15,090 bases of DNA. Source: a bacterium. GTDB lineage: Bacteria > Bacteroidota > Bacteroidia > Bacteroidales > Bacteroidaceae. Of this stretch, positions 1-6,632 are shown piece by piece. The first letter of the stretch is position 1. Each line of letters begins with the position of its first letter. The position numbers and the translations under genes were made by a program. The stretch lies in contig SFXD01000055.1 in NCBI GenBank assembly GCA_004559785.1, forward strand, positions 1-15,090, read 5' to 3'. The notes under the pieces were generated by a model. It was given only the letters and a program-made list of their open reading frames with translations. It had not been told where the DNA came from and made no database searches.

Positions 1-35
1 TTCGTCATTTCCATGTCCTACACGCTTTTTGTCCC

Positions 36-67
36 CAAAGATACGGCAAATGGAGGAAACTGCCAAA
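36..67 (-). promoter_or_regulatory. Bacteroidetes-type promoter reading out of the left edge
   Basis: On the minus strand TTTG (64-67) is followed by a 20-bp spacer and TATCTTTG (36-43), which fits the Bacteroides -33 TTTG / -7 TAnnTTTG pattern with the usual 19-21 bp spacing. An ATG on the same strand lies at 14-12, about 22 bp below the -7 box, so a leftward gene probably starts there. Only four or five of its codons are inside the window and the product cannot be named. Confidence 0.55.
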
Positions 68-112
68 CAAAACCACGTGAAATATTTGCTCCATACATCT
101 TTATATAATGCA

Positions 113-280
113 GCAATGAGCCGTGAGAGACCCCCTCAGTCCCCCTGTTTAGGGGGGAAGAGAGGTGAGCGATGAGCCGTGAGCAATGAGCCGTGAGCTA
201 AATGTTAGGTGTTAGTGATTAGTGATTAAGTGCAACGCTTTGCCGTTAAGCAATGAGCCGTGAGCAATGAGCTGAATGAG
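113..280 (+). repeat. Short direct repeats, unit GCAATGAGCCGTGA (14 bp)
   Basis: GCAATGAGCCGTGAG occurs at 113-127, 183-197 and 250-264. A one-base variant (GCGATGAGCCGTGAG) is at 169-183. A degenerate unit follows from 264 (GCAATGAGCTGAATGAG). Two pairs are directly tandem with a 14-bp period, while the other copies are separated by 40-50 bp of unrelated sequence. Stops interrupt the frames across the block, so this looks like a non-coding intergenic repeat. Similar TGAG-rich repeats are, from memory, seen in other Bacteroidales spacers. Confidence 0.75.
140..157. repeat. G/C hairpin CCCCCT-GTTT-AGGGGG
   Basis: Bases 141-146 (CCCCCT) pair exactly with 151-156 (AGGGGG) across a GTTT loop, and 140/157 can add a T-G wobble pair. 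A second C-run lies just upstream at 131-135. No T-run follows on either strand, so it is not a clear intrinsic terminator. It sits between copies of the 14-bp repeat and may belong to the same repeated element. Confidence 0.6.
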
Positions 281-545
281 TTTGCCCTGTTCCCTTGCCG
301 ACTGGCTGAAACGGCTCTTTGAACCTTATTTGAAGGGAGGAGAAGCTGCATAAAGGACAAATGCTAAAGTTGAGTTATATAAATAATGTTGCAAATAGTC
401 AGCAAAATGTTGTTTTACGTAACATGATGTCATTCGGGAATATCACGCTTTTCGATACAATCTGGAAGAGGAAATTCCGCATTTTGACGCGCTTTTTTGT
501 TATTTTCAACCACATCGTGACATGGTTTCCGACTAAAAAATCTAT

Positions 546-648
546 GGACGTACGTCCAAGCAACCTTTGGTCGTACGTCCTTATACCCTTAGGACGTACG
601 TGCATACACCCTAACGCCGTTCGACCATACAGCCATGGACGTACGTCC
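546..648. repeat. Array of 12-bp palindromes GGACGTACGTCC, period about 23 bp
   Basis: Perfect palindromes GGACGTACGTCC lie at 546-557 and 637-648. One-base variants lie at 569-580 (GGTCGTACGTCC) and 592-603 (GGACGTACGTGC). A weak unit (8 of 12 bases) sits at 615-626, exactly where the period predicts it. Unit starts are spaced 23, 23, 23 and 22 bp. The spacers (10-11 bp) do not match each other. The period is not a multiple of three, so this is not a protein repeat. The units are much shorter than CRISPR repeats. The array could be a multi-site operator, a binding array for a structural protein, or a selfish intergenic repeat. Confidence 0.8.
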
Positions 649-859
649 AAAGAATAATTCCTTTGGATTTCGTCATTAAACCGCCGGTTTCATGGCTTCT
701 GAGAATCGCATATTTGTAAAGAAGGGAGACCTCGCTTGATTTTATCGCATTCTCAGAGACGATGGAAAAAGCAGAATGTAAGGAGAACAGGCGGCATTGC
801 ACCATTGTGTCAGTTAGTTGCCCATTAATATCTGCTCAGCTTTAGCATTTGACAAAACA

Positions 860-917
860 CCTTGCTCCTGATATAAAAAAGGCTAAGCACGGCTTTTTCC
901 GTCCAATGTCAGCAAGG
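860..917 (-). terminator. Possible terminator after the GH92 gene
   Basis: Arms CCTTGCT (860-866) and AGCAAGG (911-917) are exact complements. Inside them an A-run (875-880) faces a T-run (894-898), extending the fold imperfectly. On the minus strand the structure is followed by GTGTTTTGTC, a weak T-tract. It lies about 80 bases beyond the GH92 stop. The large loop makes this a tentative call. Confidence 0.3.
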
Positions 918-999
918 ACTAATGCAAAAGTACATAGGATTCCGGAATGCGCAACCGGGATGCCTATAGCTTTTGGATTGCCTTTGCAGGACACGGCAG

Positions 1000-3033
1000 T
1001 CAGTAAACCAGGGTCAGCTCTCCGCCTTCCTTCAACAGGGCATGGGTGATGCGGAATTCCTTCAGGGTCTTTCCGTTCCAGCAAACGCGCCTCAGCCTCT
1101 GGCCTGCGGATGTCCTGCCAACCGTCCTTACCTTCACGGTACGCTCTCCGACTCTGATGTCCACCGAGTCGAACAACGGGGAGAACACCTCATAGGATGC
1201 CTCGCCCACCACTACGGGATAGAGTCCTATAGAAGCAAAGACATACCATGCGCTCATGGCTCCGTCGTCCTCGTCCATCTCGGGACAATATCCCCTCGGT
1301 GCATTGGCAAAGGCGCAACCCTTCCATGGAGTACGGTAAGCGTCGTTGCCTCCGTATCTGTGAGTGACGGACTCTGTCTGCAAGGGCCTTACCACAAGCC
1401 CCGTCTTCCATGGCATTCCCAGCCGCCCAAACAGGAACGGGACGTGTATGTCCGGTTCGTTGCCCTGATTGTAGAGCTCCTCGTCGAAGAAGCGCGTCAG
1501 CTGGGAAGCGAGTTCAGCCCTTCCCGTCATACCCTCCATGCGGCAGAGGTACATCGGAGCACCCCACCTGTACTGCCAGCGCGTGCCCTGGTACAACCCG
1601 TTCCCACGCATCTTGGTATATGTGCTGTCTATCTCCATGAACTCCCTCGGCCAGATGCTGTCGAAGATTTCCTCCCCCCGGGCAGTCCATCGCGCGGCAT
1701 CCTCGCCGAAGCCCAGTTCGCCTGCCAGTTGCCCAAGAGCCCAGAAGTCGCCTGCCGCCTCAAGGCATTGGTCGGGTGACTTCAGCCCGAGCCGCTCCAC
1801 CTCCTTTACCATGCCGGGATAAGCCTCGGCAAGGTTGGGGATGCCTATGCCCTGGCGATAGGCATCGAGCAGGGTGGCTATGGCATGTTCCGTGCGGACG
1901 GTGGGCACGCACTCGTACGGGGTACTCCAGTCCTTCTTGCCCGTGACGTACAACGTGGCAAGCGAGCGCATGATGTCGCTTGACCGCAGGGGGTCGAGCA
2001 TGGTTATCAGGGGGAACTTAGTGCGGTAGGTGTCCCACAACGACCATGAACTGTAATACGTGAATCCTTCTGCCCTGTGCGGCTTGCCATCCGTACCAAG
2101 GTAGTTCACCATGTCGTCGTCAGTAACCTGGAAGGGGCTGTGGAACACCCTGTACAGCGAGGTGTAGAAGATGGCCTGCTGGTCGGGAGTGCCACCTTCC
2201 ACCCTTATCCTCGACAGCAATTCCTCCCACTCTTGCGATGCCTTTTCGCGAATGTCAAGGAAATCTTCCCTCCACACCTTTTCCGCCGGCATGGCATCAA
2301 GTTCCGACTCCAATCCCGTGGACACCACTATGCGCAGCTCCACATACCGGGCTGAAAGATTGGGAAAGGTCATGCGCATCCTTCCCCCCTGGATGCCGTC
2401 CATGACAAAGGGGGCAGAAGAGTATATACGGTAGTGGAGGTGGTAGCTGCCATGCCCGCACGTATTGGAACAGACCGCCATGCCCTGTGCCACCCTGTCG
2501 CCCGTCTGCCTCAGCGACGAGGAGTGGACCCTGTCGAAGGCTGAGCCAGGATTGACAAGCAGCACGGCCTGCATCGTGCTGGGAAAGGAGAACCTCTCCA
2601 CTGCCATTCGCCTGTCTGCGGTAGCCGTGAACCATACGCCATTGTTGAGCCTGACGCTGTAATATCCCGGGGCAGCTTGTTCGGTGCGCTTGTCCAACCT
2701 TACATCCTCACCTGTGGCATCCGGCATTATGGAGACGTTCCCGCCACATCCGCTGCCTCCTACCCCAGAGAGGCGATTGATGCTGAACCCGGAAATCCTG
2801 CTCTCCTCATAGTCGTAGCCAGGATGCTGCCTTGGCTTGCTGTCCGGACACACCTGTATCTGACCGTACGGCACCGTGGCCCCCGGGGTCATCTGGCCAT
2901 AGTCGTTTGCCGTTCCGATATACAGGTTCACCTTGTCCAGCACACCTTGTGCCGAGGCCTTGGCATTGCCTTGCAACAACATCGCTGCAAGAGCGACACC
3001 TACGATGCTTAGTCCCTTTGCTGCCATTCTCAT
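1000..3033 (-). CDS. Secreted GH92 family glycosidase (alpha-mannosidase type, Gln at the expected acid position)
   Basis: GH92 enzymes are calcium-dependent exo-alpha-mannosidases that invert configuration, used by gut Bacteroidetes on N-glycans and mannans. The frame stays open upstream to 3177, but I start at ATG 3033 (677 residues) because the next residues form a Sec signal peptide (hydrophobic IVGVALAAMLL, then AKASA before Gln). GH92 landmarks in order: IGT (39-41), PGATVPYG (50-57), the Gly-rich SGVGGSGCGG (89-98), SLWDTYRT (331-338), WQYRW (486-490), NEP (525-527) and DEDDGAMSAW (587-596), which carries the likely base aspartates. The motif usually read as E-G-x-x-W-Q-Y is here Q-G-T-R-W-Q-Y, with Gln482 replacing the proposed acid Glu, and the usual VPHD just after is missing. 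The family is secure. A hydrolase for mannose-1-phosphate diesters is my inference. It is divergent from GH84. Confidence 0.92.
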   Translation of the reverse strand: MRMAAKGLSIVGVALAAMLLQGNAKASAQGVLDKVNLYIGTANDYGQMTPGATVPYGQIQVCPDSKPRQHPGYDYEESRISGFSINRLSGVGGSGCGGNVSIMPDATGEDVRLDKRTEQAAPGYYSVRLNNGVWFTATADRRMAVERFSFPSTMQAVLLVNPGSAFDRVHSSSLRQTGDRVAQGMAVCSNTCGHGSYHLHYRIYSSAPFVMDGIQGGRMRMTFPNLSARYVELRIVVSTGLESELDAMPAEKVWREDFLDIREKASQEWEELLSRIRVEGGTPDQQAIFYTSLYRVFHSPFQVTDDDMVNYLGTDGKPHRAEGFTYYSSWSLWDTYRTKFPLITMLDPLRSSDIMRSLATLYVTGKKDWSTPYECVPTVRTEHAIATLLDAYRQGIGIPNLAEAYPGMVKEVERLGLKSPDQCLEAAGDFWALGQLAGELGFGEDAARWTARGEEIFDSIWPREFMEIDSTYTKMRGNGLYQGTRWQYRWGAPMYLCRMEGMTGRAELASQLTRFFDEELYNQGNEPDIHVPFLFGRLGMPWKTGLVVRPLQTESVTHRYGGNDAYRTPWKGCAFANAPRGYCPEMDEDDGAMSAWYVFASIGLYPVVVGEASYEVFSPLFDSVDIRVGERTVKVRTVGRTSAGQRLRRVCWNGKTLKEFRITHALLKEGGELTLVY

Positions 3034-3124
3034 ACTAATATCATGAATTACCTTTGCCAATCCGATTGCGGAAAATACCTCACAGGCGGCACGCATTGCC
3101 ACGTGCAGAGGATATTTCACAATG

Positions 3125-3132
3125 CAAAAATA
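3125..3132 (-). promoter_or_regulatory. Candidate -7 element for the GH92 gene
   Basis: TATTTTTG on the minus strand matches TAnnTTTG and lies about 90 bp before ATG 3033. I see no good TTTG at the expected -33 distance, so this is a half-supported promoter. It favours starting GH92 at 3033 and not at 3177, which lies upstream of the element. Confidence 0.4.
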
Positions 3133-3206
3133 CGTCTTTCCAAGGAAAAACGCATCTTTTCTCATTCTTTTCTTCACCTAATGTCGATAAATAAGGATTT
3201 TATACA

Positions 3207-3214
3207 TACCTTTG
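3207..3214 (+). promoter_or_regulatory. Candidate -7 element for the GH84 gene
   Basis: TACCTTTG matches TAnnTTTG and ends 33 bp before ATG 3248. No clear -33 TTTG is present. It lies about 80 bp from the opposing GH92 element, so one short region could control both glycosidase genes. A possible TTG start at 3212 lies inside this element and is therefore unlikely. Confidence 0.4.
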
Positions 3215-3247
3215 GGGCAACAGAAACTAACATGCACTACGAAAACC

Positions 3248-5356
3248 ATGAACAAGAGTATCTTGCTTGCACTATTCTCCCTGACGTGCATCCTTACGGC
3301 ACCCAGGGCACAGCGTCCTATCCTTTCGCCCCTGCCACAGAAGGTGGAATGGGGAGAAAAGGCATTCAGGGGCGACCAGACACAATACATCCGTACCACA
3401 AAGGGGGTAGTAACCGACAAGGGGCTTGCCAAGTACAAACGCTTAGTGCCGAAACAGGCTGAAGGCTACTACCTAAAAGTAACGCCAGACGAAATCGTAG
3501 CAGTAGGCAGGGACGAGGCAGGACTCTTCTATGCAGAACAGACCCTCAGACAGATAACGTCAGCGGAAGAGGTGATGCAATGTGAGATAGCCGACTGGCC
3601 AAGCGTGGAGTGCCGCGGCGTGATAGAGGGCTTCTACGGCAACCCGTGGAGCCACCAAGACAGGCTGAGGCAGTTCGCATTCTACGGGCAGAACAAGCTC
3701 AACACATACGTATACGGACCCAAGGACGACCCATACCACCGCACACATTGGCGCGAGCCCTACCCCGACGACGAGGCCGCCCGGATAAGGGAACTGGCAG
3801 AGGCGGCACACAAGAACCATGTACAGTTCGTATGGGCCTTGCATCCTGGCATGGACATACGATGGAACCTGGAGGACAGCATGGCAGTAGTGAGCAAGCT
3901 TGAAAAGATGTACAGCCTCGGCGTAAGGTCCTTCGCCATCTTCTTCGACGACATCTGGGGAGAAGGTGCCAAAGGCGACAAGCAGGCAGGACTACTAAAC
4001 TACGCTACCGACCAGTTCGTACGCAAGCACAGGGACGTACATCCCCTGATACTATGTCCCACCCAGTACAACAAGAGCTGGAGCAGCGGCGATTACCTCT
4101 CGACCCTGGGAAATACGCTGTACCCCGAGATACGCATCATGTGGACAGGAAACAGCGTGGTGGACATGATTGGGAAGCAGGACATGGAATGGATAAACTC
4201 GCAAATCAAGCGCAAGGCTTTCATCTGGCTCAACTATCCCGTCAACGACTATTGCCAGAGCCGGCTGCTCATGGGAAGGACATACGGCAACGACCTTGAC
4301 ATATACGACATGGTATCTGGATTCTGCTCCAACCCCATGGAGTATGCCGAGGCCTCGAAGGTCAGCCTCTACAGCATTGCAGACTATACGTGGAACATGC
4401 CACAGTACGACAGCGAGGTGAGCTGGCAGCATGCCATGGAGGCACTGATGCCCACCTGCAAGGAGGCTTTCGGCTTCTTCTGCATGAACAACGTGGACCT
4501 GGGCAAGACGGGGCACGGATTGCGCCGTGAGGGCGAAAGCCCGCAGTTCGGCAAGGGGGGACAGCCGTCCCTCTTCGACTTCATGCTGCTTGATGCTAAT
4601 GCCGATGCACTGCTGGCCGACAGCGTGAACCAACCCGAGATGCTGCAGGAGATAGCCCCTTGGGTAGAAAGCATGAAGCTGCTGGGACAGCGAGGCATAC
4701 AGGTAATGCAGATGAAGGCCGCATTGGAAAGGAAGGACTCCGTAGAGTTCATCGGACACTACAAGGCACAGGCTGCCATAGAGCAGAAGCAAAAGGCCAT
4801 CACAAGCCGCGACTATGAGGGGAGCATAGTCAAGGCCAAGCCCGTGGTGAGCGGCGACGTCATCACGCCCTGGGTGAACGAGGCCTGTGCCAGCATGGTG
4901 AAGGAATACAAGAACTCGTATTCCTACGGCAAGCAGTTCCTGCCATACCAGGTGCTGGACGACGGGCAATACCTGATTATGGCTGAGGGCAAGTACCTTA
5001 CTGATGCCGAAGCATCAACCGACAGGACAGGTGACTTCCCCGTATTCCTCTCTGACAGGGACACCATCAATCCGCAACGCCAGCTGTGGAACATAGAGCT
5101 GAGCGTGGCCACCGGCAGATATAAGGTTACCAACGTACAGGACGGCAGGTACGTCAACGAGAGAGGTGCATTCTGGGCAGACAAGGACGTCAACCCCTAC
5201 GACCCAGAGTGGCACACGTTCACAATCCTTCGTGCGGAAGAGGGTTATACCATACAATGCGGGGGGAGTGCAGGCAACGGCTACTGGATTCTTGGAGACA
5301 ATCGCATCACCAACGGCACAGAGCCGTATACCTTCCGCATCATTCCTTTGCAATGA
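3248..5356 (+). CDS. Secreted GH84 beta-N-acetylglucosaminidase (O-GlcNAcase-like)
   Basis: GH84 enzymes remove beta-linked GlcNAc by substrate-assisted catalysis using an Asp-Asp pair. From ATG 3248 the protein has 702 residues, close to the Bacteroides thetaiotaomicron enzyme BtGH84. Residues 1-21 are a signal peptide (MNKSILLALF..., APRA before Gln). Residues 22-115 fit the N-terminal GH20b-like domain. The catalytic barrel starts near RGVIEGFYGNPW (123-134). The pair is Asp234-Asp235 in FFDDIWG. PTQYNKSW (271-278), WLNYPVND (327-334) and DYTWN (379-383) are typical substrate-site segments. Residues 436-570 are mostly helical. The tail (572-702) has three G-x-Y centred repeats about 45-50 residues apart and may be a beta-trefoil or other carbohydrate-binding module. 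Likely targets are mucin, N-glycan or O-GlcNAc glycans in the periplasm or outside. The catalytic residues look intact. Confidence 0.94.
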   Translation: MNKSILLALFSLTCILTAPRAQRPILSPLPQKVEWGEKAFRGDQTQYIRTTKGVVTDKGLAKYKRLVPKQAEGYYLKVTPDEIVAVGRDEAGLFYAEQTLRQITSAEEVMQCEIADWPSVECRGVIEGFYGNPWSHQDRLRQFAFYGQNKLNTYVYGPKDDPYHRTHWREPYPDDEAARIRELAEAAHKNHVQFVWALHPGMDIRWNLEDSMAVVSKLEKMYSLGVRSFAIFFDDIWGEGAKGDKQAGLLNYATDQFVRKHRDVHPLILCPTQYNKSWSSGDYLSTLGNTLYPEIRIMWTGNSVVDMIGKQDMEWINSQIKRKAFIWLNYPVNDYCQSRLLMGRTYGNDLDIYDMVSGFCSNPMEYAEASKVSLYSIADYTWNMPQYDSEVSWQHAMEALMPTCKEAFGFFCMNNVDLGKTGHGLRREGESPQFGKGGQPSLFDFMLLDANADALLADSVNQPEMLQEIAPWVESMKLLGQRGIQVMQMKAALERKDSVEFIGHYKAQAAIEQKQKAITSRDYEGSIVKAKPVVSGDVITPWVNEACASMVKEYKNSYSYGKQFLPYQVLDDGQYLIMAEGKYLTDAEASTDRTGDFPVFLSDRDTINPQRQLWNIELSVATGRYKVTNVQDGRYVNERGAFWADKDVNPYDPEWHTFTILRAEEGYTIQCGGSAGNGYWILGDNRITNGTEPYTFRIIPLQ

Positions 5357-5366
5357 CTGTTTCCTT

Positions 5367-6608
5367 TTACGAATATATAAGGGTAGTTAGCCGTGAGGGG
5401 TCGAACACCTCAGAGGCGGTGGCCTGCAGGGCCTGAGGTGTCAGGGAGTCGAGGCGGTCGAAGAGCTGTTGCATACTCTGAGTGGTGCCATAATGCAGGT
5501 AACGCTTAGCCATGCCAAGTGCCACGTTCTCCCCATTGTCGTACGCCACGCCAATCTGTCCCTTGAGCTGCCTGCGCGCCGCATCAAGGGTCCGCTGCGT
5601 CATTGGGGCATCGGCAAGACGGGCCAGTTCGCCCCTGACAAGACGCATGCACCTCTCTACGTCATGCCCGTCACAACCGAAATATACGCTCCATACACCG
5701 CAATCCGTATATGCTACGGAAGCACTCTCCACGGTGTACACCAACCCACTTCTCTCCCTCAGCGAAAGGTTGAGCCTGCTACCCATGCCAGGACCTCCGA
5801 GGATGTTGTTCAGCAGATACAGGTGCAGGTGCCTTGGGTCGCTGCCACCGAAGCCTACGGTACCCATCATGACGTGAGCCTGGTGAGTGCCTTTGGTACG
5901 TACTACGACATTGCCCCCGGCTGTCACATCCTGCCCTCCCAAAATTGGGGATTGCCGTCCAAAGACGACGCCCTCGGTGGCAGGCTGCCATGATATCCTG
6001 TCCATGCACCTGTCGGCGAGCCTCAGCACTTCTGCCGGATTTACGTTACCATAGACGTACAGAACCATTCTATCTGGCGTATACATCCTTCGCGTGAAGG
6101 ACTGCACGTCTGCCGACTTCATGCCTCTTAGCACGTCTGCCTTGCCCAGGATGTTGCGTCCAAGGGGATGTGACCCAAAGAGCAGTTCCTCGAATTCGTC
6201 GTAAATGAGTTCGCTGGGCTGGTCGTTGTAGCTCTCTATCTCGTCGATGACCACCTCCACTTCCTTGTCCATCTCACGTTGCGGATAGGTGCTGCACATC
6301 ACGATGTCCATCAGGGTGTCTATTGCACGTGACAGGTGAGGACGGAGGAACGCACTGTAGTAAACGGTCTCTTCCTTGCCTGTGTAAGCGTTGAGGTCTC
6401 CTCCCACGCTCTCCATGCTGTTGATTATCTGACGAGCCGTTCGCCTGCGTGTTCCCTTGAAACTTAAATGCTCGGTGAAATGAGCCATTCCGCTTTCTTC
6501 TTCCCTCTCGTCCCTCGTACCCGCATCCACAGCAATGCCACAGTACACCACCTCGGAGGTACTGGGAGCGCAGATAATTCGGAATCCGTTGTCAAGTATG
6601 TATTCCAT
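5367..6608 (-). CDS. M16 family zinc metallopeptidase
   Basis: M16 (pitrilysin/processing-peptidase) enzymes are zinc peptidases that digest peptides inside a clamshell chamber. The 413-residue protein has the inverted zinc motif HFTEH at 43-47, with ligands His43 and His47 and catalytic Glu46. The distal ligand Glu123 (in IDEIESY) follows at the expected distance of about 76 residues. The C-terminal half has the usual GMGSRL...ERSGLVY segment (R/Y region), so both M16 halves are present, as in the roughly 410-residue bacterial M16B class. There is no signal peptide, so it is probably cytoplasmic. Its start is 24 bp below the YitT-HAM1 stop, so the two are likely co-transcribed. Its stop faces the GH84 stop across 10 bp. 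The substrate is unknown; the gene looks intact. Confidence 0.93.
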   Translation of the reverse strand: MEYILDNGFRIICAPSTSEVVYCGIAVDAGTRDEREEESGMAHFTEHLSFKGTRRRTARQIINSMESVGGDLNAYTGKEETVYYSAFLRPHLSRAIDTLMDIVMCSTYPQREMDKEVEVVIDEIESYNDQPSELIYDEFEELLFGSHPLGRNILGKADVLRGMKSADVQSFTRRMYTPDRMVLYVYGNVNPAEVLRLADRCMDRISWQPATEGVVFGRQSPILGGQDVTAGGNVVVRTKGTHQAHVMMGTVGFGGSDPRHLHLYLLNNILGGPGMGSRLNLSLRERSGLVYTVESASVAYTDCGVWSVYFGCDGHDVERCMRLVRGELARLADAPMTQRTLDAARRQLKGQIGVAYDNGENVALGMAKRYLHYGTTQSMQQLFDRLDSLTPQALQATASEVFDPSRLTTLIYS

Positions 6609-6632
6609 GTGTTTCTTTCATGGGGCATGTCT

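Larger units (their letters stand above)
15..999. other. Long repeat-rich interval without a convincing gene
   Basis: Nearly 1 kb lies between the leftward promoter at the left edge and the 3' end of the GH92 gene. Bases 113-280 hold 14-bp direct repeats and 140-157 a G/C hairpin. Bases 300-540 are AT-rich, unlike the flanking genes. Bases 546-648 hold a palindrome array. Bases 678-690 are an odd-centred palindrome (AAACCG-C-CGGTTT), and 698-706/749-757 form a 9-bp inverted repeat. Bases 860-917 hold a possible terminator. ORFs of up to 98 codons occur, but none resembles a known protein and the longest runs into the palindrome array. Density of repeats in one spacer suggests a decayed mobile element or a regulatory/structural region; the sequence does not decide which. 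Confidence 0.6.

Noticed and set aside
546..648. CRISPR array
   Set aside because: Units of 12 bp and spacers of 10-11 bp are far too short, and the units are palindromes with no cas genes nearby.
361..657. 98-codon plus-strand ORF (MLKLSYINN...)
   Set aside because: Its last third is translated from the 23-bp palindrome array, it resembles no family I know, and AT-rich spacer of this size often holds such ORFs.
611..805. 64-codon minus-strand ORF
   Set aside because: It overlaps the end of the repeat array, and no recognisable domain or promoter is seen.
973..1779. 268-codon plus-strand ORF opposite GH92
   Set aside because: It lies antisense to conserved GH92 motifs and reads as a Pro/Arg/Cys-rich shadow with no domain.
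3034..3177. Upstream extension of GH92 by 48 residues
   Set aside because: It would put 48 residues before the signal peptide and start upstream of the candidate -7 element.
4052..4969. 305-codon minus-strand ORF opposite GH84
   Set aside because: It is a His/Leu/Val-rich shadow of the GH84 reading frame, without a family match.
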